Assembly (NCBI GenBank): GCA_034189135.1
Contig: JAXHVO010000028.1
Span: 1-46,932, forward strand
Length of the DNA stretch: 46,932 nt
From: Thermodesulfobacteriota bacterium
Lineage (GTDB): Bacteria; Desulfobacterota; Desulfobacteria; Desulfobacterales; JAUWMJ01
Reading direction: 5' to 3'
Part shown: in pieces, positions 41,424 through 46,932 of the stretch
Position numbering within the stretch: position 1 is the first letter of the stretch
Layout: every line of letters begins with the position of its first letter
Notes under the pieces: model-generated
Told to the model about the DNA's origin: nothing
Databases searched by the model: none
What the model saw: only the letters and a program-made list of their open reading frames with translations
Translations under genes and position numbers: made by a program

Positions 41424-42608
41424 ATGAAAGATGCATATATAGTAACATCAGTCAGAACCCCCGGGTGCAGAAGAAACAAGGGCGCATTTAAAGATACCAG
41501 ACCGGAAGATCTTCTGTCTTTTATTTTATCTGCCGCTGTTGAAAAAACGGAAAACCTGGAAAAAAAAGATGTGGACGATGTCATGATCGGTTGTTCTTTT
41601 CCTGAAGCCGAGCAAGGTTTGAATATCGGAAGAATGGCAAGTCAGATTGCAGGTTTTCCCATTGAAGTTTCCGGTGCGACGGTAAACAGGTTCTGTTCGT
41701 CCGGGCTGGAAGCGATTTCTTTGTCATGTTTGCGGGTGATGGCAGGATGGTCTGATGTCACCATTGGTGGTGGAATAGAATCCATGACCTACGTTCCCAT
41801 GGGGGGGTATCTTCCGAGGCCTCATCCTGAAATCACCAAGAAGTATGCCGACCTTTATTCTTCAATGGGAATTACGGCAGAGAATGTGGCTAATCGGTAT
41901 AACATATCCAGGGAAGACCAGGATGAATTTGCCTATCATTCCCAGATGAAAGCATCCAAAGCCAAGGCGGAAAAGCTTTTTACCGAGATCGTACCGACTC
42001 CTGCAGCACGGTTCGTTCAGCAGGAGGATGGCACATACCGAAAAGAGACATTCCTGCAGGATTTTGATGACGGTATCCGGGAGTCAACCACAAAGGAGGG
42101 ACTGGCGAATTTACGGGCGGTTTTTGCCGCCAACGGTTCCGTTACCGCAGGCAATTCCTCCCAGACTACAGATGGAGCTGCGGCAACCGTGATTATGTCC
42201 GAAGAGAAGGTAAAGGAACTGGGAGTAAAACCCATTGCAAAGTTGAAATATTATACCACCATCGGCTGTGAGCCTGATGAGATGGGTGTGGGACCCAGGT
42301 ATGCCATTCCCAAACTGATGAACATGGCAGGAATGGAATTCAAGGACATCGGGTTGTTTGAAATAAATGAAGCCTTTGCTTCCCAGGCGCTGTACTGTAT
42401 CAGAGAGCTTGGCTTAGACAATGATATGGACAAGATCAATATCCACGGCGGGGCGATTGCTCTGGGTCACCCCTTGGGATGCACAGGTGCAAAACTGTGT
42501 GCCACGCTTCTTGCCAACATGAAGGCAAAAGGGGTTAAATACGGTGTCGAATCCATGTGCATCGGCGGAGGAATGGGTGCGGCAGCACTTTTTGAACTTT
42601 GTGATTAA
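41424..42608 (+). CDS. fadA: Acetyl-CoA acyltransferase (FadA-type thiolase)
   Basis: This 394-residue thiolase cuts 3-ketoacyl-CoA with CoA, the last step of beta-oxidation. The active-site Cys91 is in VNRFCSSGLEAI, His349 in HGGAIALGHPLGCTGAKL and Cys379 in SMCIGGGMGAAA. FEINEAFASQALYC is typical too. AGGAGG lies six bases before the ATG, and the gene starts 12 bp after the FadN-like gene ends, so both are on one transcript. The pair mirrors the fadNA genes of Firmicutes; an acyl-CoA dehydrogenase is not in the window. Confidence 0.96.
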   Translation: MKDAYIVTSVRTPGCRRNKGAFKDTRPEDLLSFILSAAVEKTENLEKKDVDDVMIGCSFPEAEQGLNIGRMASQIAGFPIEVSGATVNRFCSSGLEAISLSCLRVMAGWSDVTIGGGIESMTYVPMGGYLPRPHPEITKKYADLYSSMGITAENVANRYNISREDQDEFAYHSQMKASKAKAEKLFTEIVPTPAARFVQQEDGTYRKETFLQDFDDGIRESTTKEGLANLRAVFAANGSVTAGNSSQTTDGAAATVIMSEEKVKELGVKPIAKLKYYTTIGCEPDEMGVGPRYAIPKLMNMAGMEFKDIGLFEINEAFASQALYCIRELGLDNDMDKINIHGGAIALGHPLGCTGAKLCATLLANMKAKGVKYGVESMCIGGGMGAAALFELCD

Positions 42609-42689
42609 CATCATTCATCACTGAATACGCAGAGATCACAGAGAATATTTTGTTTTATTAATTAAAGGTAGGGGGCGATCTCTGCTAAT

Positions 42690-42926
42690 TTCGTCCGGGG
42701 AATAGCCCATCGCCCGCTGTGATCATTAACAATATTATTTGAGAGTTGACATACGGCAGCTATCTCGCTGAGATCAAATTTGAACCAGCCCCGGCAGACA
42801 GGATCCCACGGCGGCAATGATCGTCTCTGTCTGTATGGATTTAACGCAGAGGATAGGGGGCGGCTGCAAGATTTTAAACGAATTTGTTAATGATCACAGC
42901 GGGCGATGGGCTATTCCCCGGACGAA
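42690..42926. mobile_element. 237-bp element with perfect 43-bp terminal inverted repeats
   Basis: The 43-bp arm at 42690-42732 (from TTCGTCCGGGGAATAGCCC to GATCATTAACAA) is copied exactly, inverted, at 42884-42926. The 151-bp centre has no open frame of note. Both flanks are close to GCGATCTCTGC / CGAATCGCTG-like sequence. A perfect match over 43 bp means the element inserted or was copied recently. It is non-autonomous, and no transposase with such ends is in the window. Confidence 0.75.
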
Positions 42927-43080
42927 TCGCTGACAATCATTAAAACGCAGACGGTTCACCAAAAAGTCTTTTAGGAGAAACTCTCCGATCCCTTAATTCG
43001 TTATCTCTGTGAGTTCAGTGTCCTTTGTGGTAAAGGCGTTTTTCCCTAACGGTCTTCAGCCTTAAACCTATCCACCTGAG

Positions 43081-43953
43081 TTATAGTTCAAACTTATTAA
43101 ACTGTCCGGTTTCAAGGTCCACATGGACCATGGTCTTTCTTAAAAGATTTCCTCGTTTCAGAATGATTTTAAGCACTTCCATTGCCTGGAGTGTGGCCAT
43201 AAAAGCTGGTGTCACCGCCGGCACACCAAGTATTGCTTCAGGGCTTTTTCGATTATTCTTCTCAGCCTGATCATCTCCATACAATGACTTCAAACCCGGA
43301 TCGTCCGGGAAGATGGTCATCACCTGTCCTTCAAAGCCTGCCACAGCGCCGTGTACCATTGGAATTTTCAGCCTTTTGGCCGACTCTTCCACAACGAACC
43401 TGTCTGAAATATTATCGAGTGCATCCACCACCACATCGACGCCGTCCAGTATTTGATCGACATTGGAAGTGTCGATGTTCACCATAAGGGGGGAAACAAT
43501 CACACCGGGATTAATATATCCTATAATACGGGCGGCTGTTTCGGACTTGGAAAGTTCTATGGATTCCGTGCTGGATAATGCCTGGCGATTTAAGTTTGTT
43601 TCATCAAAAACATCCCCATCGCTGATGACCAGATGACCGATTCCAAGTCTTGACAGGGATAAAATCAACTGTCCCCCAAGGCCGCCGGCTCCAATTACGG
43701 CCACCTTCGATTTTGCCAGAATGATTTGTTCCTTGAGAGTAATTGCCTCCCTGTTGCGAAGATAACGATAAGGATATATCCTCAGGTTCATGGCTTCCAG
43801 ATAAATGTCATGAATGCTGCAACGACATTTATCCGCCAGTTTTAACGCTTGATTGTCTTCCATGACCTGGGCCAGCCGTCCTGCCGGGTCGGTAACTTCT
43901 ATAGAATACTCTTGAATGAGTTCGGCCAGTCTGGTTTTATTATTTGTATTCAT
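43081..43953 (-). CDS. ThiF/MoeB-like E1 adenylyltransferase
   Basis: This 290-residue protein has an N-terminal part with several Cys (ADKCRCSIHD) and then the ThiF fold: KVAVIGAGGLGGQLILSLSRLG (ATP loop), ISDGDVFDETNLNRQ with the adenylation Arg, VVVDALDNISDRFVVEESAKRL and PMVHGAVAGFEGQVMTIFP. Such enzymes adenylate the C-terminal Gly of a small sulfur carrier. No sulfur carrier gene, no CxxC zinc knuckle and no clear catalytic Cys are seen near the end, so it may only adenylate. The start ATG has a weak site. Confidence 0.85.
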   Translation of the reverse strand: MNTNNKTRLAELIQEYSIEVTDPAGRLAQVMEDNQALKLADKCRCSIHDIYLEAMNLRIYPYRYLRNREAITLKEQIILAKSKVAVIGAGGLGGQLILSLSRLGIGHLVISDGDVFDETNLNRQALSSTESIELSKSETAARIIGYINPGVIVSPLMVNIDTSNVDQILDGVDVVVDALDNISDRFVVEESAKRLKIPMVHGAVAGFEGQVMTIFPDDPGLKSLYGDDQAEKNNRKSPEAILGVPAVTPAFMATLQAMEVLKIILKRGNLLRKTMVHVDLETGQFNKFEL

Positions 43954-44534
43954 TTTTATTCAGTTTTAGAACTATATTTTTCGGGCGTGGATTCTCTATT
44001 TTTTACGAAACCGCTTGAATTACTTATGGTACATTTAGGCTTAAACCGTCAAGAGTATTTTTTGATAAACGACTATCAAAAAACGATTTTAAGCAGATTT
44101 TGAAGTTTGCTGGCTTTCGACTATTGGATTGAAAACAACCCTGGAAAACAGGAGGTGATAAAAAAATAGCAACCAATATTTTTGGGTGATTTTCCCAGTA
44201 AACCTGATATGATTGTTTTAATATTTTCATTGTATTATGGTTTGGCTCATTTCCCGGTTGGTTGCGGGTAATTAAGGCAAAATGAATGAGTGATCTTCCA
44301 TTGAACGGGTGTGAGACGAAAAGGTACCAGAGGGCAAGAGTTGGGGTGATGCGTTAGGTAACAGTCGCACAACAATGTTGTTGAATGACAAAGGACTGCA
44401 TATTTCGAAAGGAATATTTTCCCTAGTTTAACTTCGTGCGCGAATATATCAAAGTATTCTCCGGATTTTTGCTTTAATAACAAGGAAAGATTTTACATTT
44501 TTTACAAAATATTTAATGAATCGGAGGGTTAAGA
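43954..44534. other. Gene-free stretch between ThiF-like and ABC-2 genes
   Basis: No gene is seen. TTTTTTGATA (44058-44067) and TATCAAAAAA (44074-44083) make a perfect 10-bp stem with a 6-nt loop; its A/T runs could terminate RNA in either direction. The rest is without notable structure. GGAGGG before the ABC ATPase start lies at the far end. Confidence 0.4.
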
Positions 44535-45419
44535 ATGACCACCATTCTTGAGATCAAAAAATTAAAAAAGAATTACGGTGAACTGACCGCGGTCAATGAG
44601 GTTAGTTTTACCATCAGGCGGGGGATCTGTTTTGGACTGCTCGGACCCAATGGGGCAGGAAAAACAACCGCCCTGGAAGTGATCGAAGGAATCCTTCCCC
44701 CCACATCCGGTGAGATTTTGTACAAAGATAAACCGCGTTTTCGCTCTTTTAAAGAAGAGGTGGGAATCCAGTTCCAGCAGACCTCATTGCTCGCCTATCT
44801 GACGGTTCATGAGACGCTGAAGACCTTTGGTACTCTTTATTCCCGGAAAGACAACCTTGATAAAATTATAGAGATGTGCCACCTGCAGGATATTCTGGAC
44901 CAGAAGAATGATAAAGTGTCCGGCGGCCAGAAGCAGCGGCTGTTGATTGCCATCGCTTTAGTCAATAACCCGGAGTTGATATTTCTGGATGAACCGTCCA
45001 CCGGGCTGGATCCCCAGGCCAGGCATAACCTGTGGGAAATCGTGAAAACCATCAAGACCCAGGGAAAAACAGTGGTACTGACCACACACTATATGGAGGA
45101 GGCTGAATACCTGTGTGATGAAATCGCAATTCTGGACCACGGAGAAATCATTGCCCATGGCAGTCCCCAGGAATTGATAAAAACCTATTGTAAATCCTCA
45201 TCTGTTTTACTCCCGATGAAGGATATTGAATCCAGGATTTCCGATTTGCCATATGCCTATCAAATCGTAGATGGTCTGGTTGAAATTCAGGTGGATGATA
45301 TCAAGGAATGTTTTAATACAATGATGAAAAAAAACATCCCCTTTAAAAATGTCAGGGTGTATACTCCCAATCTTGAAGATGTATTTCTGACTTTGACGGG
45401 TCGTAAGTTAAGAGAGTAA
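44535..45419 (+). CDS. ABC-2 transporter ATPase
   Basis: This 294-residue ATPase has Walker A GPNGAGKTT (about 36-44), Q-loop GIQFQQTSL, signature VSGGQKQRLL, Walker B LIFLDEPSTGLDP and the switch His in LTTHYMEEAEYL. The C-terminal tail (about 220-294) with LVEIQVDDIKECFNTM and NLEDVFLTLTGRKLRE is typical of drug- or polysaccharide-export DrrA/CcmA-like ATPases. GGAGGG lies about six bases before the ATG. Its permease follows after 168 bp that hold a foldback repeat. Confidence 0.95.
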   Translation: MTTILEIKKLKKNYGELTAVNEVSFTIRRGICFGLLGPNGAGKTTALEVIEGILPPTSGEILYKDKPRFRSFKEEVGIQFQQTSLLAYLTVHETLKTFGTLYSRKDNLDKIIEMCHLQDILDQKNDKVSGGQKQRLLIAIALVNNPELIFLDEPSTGLDPQARHNLWEIVKTIKTQGKTVVLTTHYMEEAEYLCDEIAILDHGEIIAHGSPQELIKTYCKSSSVLLPMKDIESRISDLPYAYQIVDGLVEIQVDDIKECFNTMMKKNIPFKNVRVYTPNLEDVFLTLTGRKLRE

Positions 45420-45422
45420 TAT

Positions 45423-45565
45423 AAATTTGATGGCGTCGCAAAAAGGTATTTTTCACCACTGAGCTCACTGAGAACACAGAGAATATTATTTTTTGTTAAT
45501 TAATTATCTCTATGCCCTCCGTGTTCTCAGTGGTAAGTATGATTTCTTACAAAGCCATCAATTTT
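45423..45565. repeat. 143-bp foldback between the two ABC-2 genes
   Basis: CACTGAGAACACAGAG (45466-45481) pairs with CTCCGTGTTCTCAGTG (45517-45532), 15 of 16 matching. Outer arms TTGATGGC (45427-45434) and GCCATCAA (45554-45561) add to it. The sequence resembles the dispersed CACTGAGAACACAGAG repeats of many delta-proteobacteria. A similar tract, CGCAGAGATCACAGAGAATATT, lies at about 42629. It interrupts the operon but would still be transcribed. Confidence 0.6.
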
Positions 45566-45587
45566 GTATTCTTGCAGGTAATAGAAT

Positions 45588-46637
45588 ATGAATGTCACAC
45601 GTATTTTAGCGATTTTAAAAGCGAGCAATTACGAATTTTTTCGGGATAAAGGCTTACTGGGATGGAACCTGCTTTTTCCGTTTTTGATCGTGGTTGGGTT
45701 TGGCCTGATCTTTGGAGGGGGAAATCGGCCAGATTATAAGGTCGGTGTTTTTCCCTATACAGCAGAAAATGTCATCCAAGCGGAATTAAACCTGCCGGAA
45801 GAATTTAAAAATGAAGCATCCATTGAATTTATCGCATTTCCAAATTTTGAAATTGGATTGGATAAGCTAAATCACCATAAAATCGATATGCTGGTAAATC
45901 TGAAATCCGAGGAATTCCAATACTGGGTGAGCAGTTCCTCTCCCAAAGGGTATATTGTTGAAAAATTGTATTATTCCAGCCTCATTCCGCAAAATATGAA
46001 ACAACTGGGTAAAAAGCAGGTGATTCAGGGAAAAGAAATTCGTTATATTGATTTTTTGTTTCCCGGAATTCTGGCCATGAATATGATGTTCAGTGCCCTT
46101 TTCGGAGTGGGGTATATTATCGTGCGTTATCGGAAAAACGGGGTTTTAAAACGCTTAAAGGCCACGCCGCTAACCGCCCTGGAATATCTCACCGCTCAAA
46201 CTATTTCCCGTTTGATTATACTGACATTTATGGTTGTTATCATCTGGATCGGATGCGACCTGATATTTTCATTTAATGTGGAGGGGTCTTATTTTGATTT
46301 GGTCATTGTTTTTTTGACCGGAGGCTTTTCGCTGATTTCCCTGGGAGTGATTGTCGCCTCCCGTGGCACCAATGAAGAGTTGACATCAGGGATTCTTAAC
46401 TTTCTGACCTGGCCCATGATGTTTTTATCTGAAGTCTGGTTTTCCATTGAAGGTGCGCCGCAGTGGTTAAAAATGTTTGCCAATATTTTCCCCCTGACCC
46501 ACCTGCTGCGTGCCGCACGCAAAATTATGAATGACGGCCAAAGGCTTTTTGATGTGATCCCGGAGATATCCATCCTGTTGATAATGACTGCGGTATTTTT
46601 AGCCATTGGTGCATCACTGTTTTCATGGAGAAAGTAG
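45588..46637 (+). CDS. ABC-2 transporter permease
   Basis: This 349-residue protein has one N-terminal membrane helix (about 25-43: WNLLFPFLIVVGFGLIFGG), a soluble loop of about 120 residues, and five C-terminal helices from about residue 165. FLFPGILAMNMMFSALFGVGYIIVRYRKNGVLKRLKATPLTALEYL is the core of the ABC2_membrane family, as are the final helices (ISILLIMTAVFLAIGASLFSWRK). It works with the ATPase encoded upstream to export an unknown substrate. AGGTAATAGAAT precedes the ATG. Confidence 0.94.
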   Translation: MNVTRILAILKASNYEFFRDKGLLGWNLLFPFLIVVGFGLIFGGGNRPDYKVGVFPYTAENVIQAELNLPEEFKNEASIEFIAFPNFEIGLDKLNHHKIDMLVNLKSEEFQYWVSSSSPKGYIVEKLYYSSLIPQNMKQLGKKQVIQGKEIRYIDFLFPGILAMNMMFSALFGVGYIIVRYRKNGVLKRLKATPLTALEYLTAQTISRLIILTFMVVIIWIGCDLIFSFNVEGSYFDLVIVFLTGGFSLISLGVIVASRGTNEELTSGILNFLTWPMMFLSEVWFSIEGAPQWLKMFANIFPLTHLLRAARKIMNDGQRLFDVIPEISILLIMTAVFLAIGASLFSWRK

Positions 46638-46932
46638 GAAAAAATAAGCTTAAGAACATTTTTATACTGTTTCTTATGTGGTTCAAGATAACCGCATTTG
46701 GAAATAGTGCTACCTTAAACCCCTCCTCTTAAACTGATTTTATTTTTCCAAATGCGGTTACCCCGTCATGTCTTTTATCTTTGATTGACAATATGGACAA
46801 AAGCTGTTTAGTTAGTGTCGATCCATAAATAGACAAATTTACTACTGAACGACAGGTCAAAATAAGATGCCGGTTCAGAATAGTACAAAGTCGGGATCGA
46901 ATTCGTTCCGAAAATGAGCATATGCTCAAAAT
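46638..46932. other. Gene-free end of the window with two palindromes
   Basis: TAACCGCATTTGGAAA (46689-46704) and its exact complement (46745-46760) form a 16-bp inverted repeat with a 40-nt loop; a weak terminator role after the permease is possible. TGAGCATATGCTCA (46915-46928) is a perfect 14-bp palindrome at the edge and looks like an operator of a gene that lies outside the window. The minus-strand frame here has no support. Confidence 0.45.

Noticed and set aside
1-46932. tRNA, rRNA or CRISPR features
   Set aside because: No cloverleaf with T-loop GTTCRANYC, no rRNA-like conserved runs, and no regular short direct-repeat array were found by eye.

Overview
The window looks like chromosomal DNA of a sulfate-reducing or related anaerobic member of the Desulfobacterota (Desulfobacteraceae-like). 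This placement is an inference. It rests on a DsrE-like selenoprotein, a FadN/FadA beta-oxidation pair, stand-alone PocR and DUF362 proteins, a membrane 4Fe-4S protein, and many short palindromic intergenic repeats. No rRNA, tRNA or CRISPR array was seen.

Positions 1-7200 are accessory DNA. An IS110-family element (transposase 431-1714, minus strand) has a structured non-coding flank that may encode its guide RNA, and a hairpin that would hide the transposase ribosome binding site. Then come single genes (alpha/beta hydrolase, membrane protein, FosA-like VOC enzyme, membrane protein). Each of these is preceded by a copy of the same roughly 190-bp repeat. The part ends with a small DNA-binding-type protein, a broken copy of a secreted Sm-like protein, and the intact copy.

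Positions 7200-27100 carry mostly plus-strand housekeeping and metabolic genes: NudC, two methyltransferases, a TIGR04076-like protein, a 4Fe-4S membrane protein, nitrilase, a CsgG-like secreted protein, a B3/B4 domain protein, a NYN/LabA-type protein, DUF554, DUF3795, an AhpD-like protein, DUF362, an M24 peptidase-like protein, a 3-hydroxyisobutyrate dehydrogenase-like protein, a ZIP transporter, a PaaI thioesterase, a FAH-family enzyme, a MOSC protein, a DsrE-family protein with an in-frame TGA, and a ChaN-like protein. The TGA in the DsrE gene reads best as selenocysteine in a UxxC motif, because the frame stays open to a family-like C-terminus and a bacterial SECIS-type hairpin follows the TGA directly.

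Positions 27400-33030 hold aspartate kinase and a convergent MacB-like efflux operon (ATPase, two tandem permeases, membrane-fusion protein). Positions 33300-38400 hold a PocR-domain protein, unknown small proteins, and a signalling group: a cNMP-binding plus PilZ protein and a PAS-HD-GYP phosphodiesterase. Positions 38400-42600 hold a fatty-acid oxidation operon (FadN-like then FadA-like), with a perfect 20-bp palindrome at its promoter that matches the Bacillus FadR operator consensus. The window ends with a ThiF/MoeB-like protein and an ABC-2 exporter. Several foldback elements (16336-16678, 27145-27360, 38790-38975, 42690-42926, 45423-45565) sit between genes.
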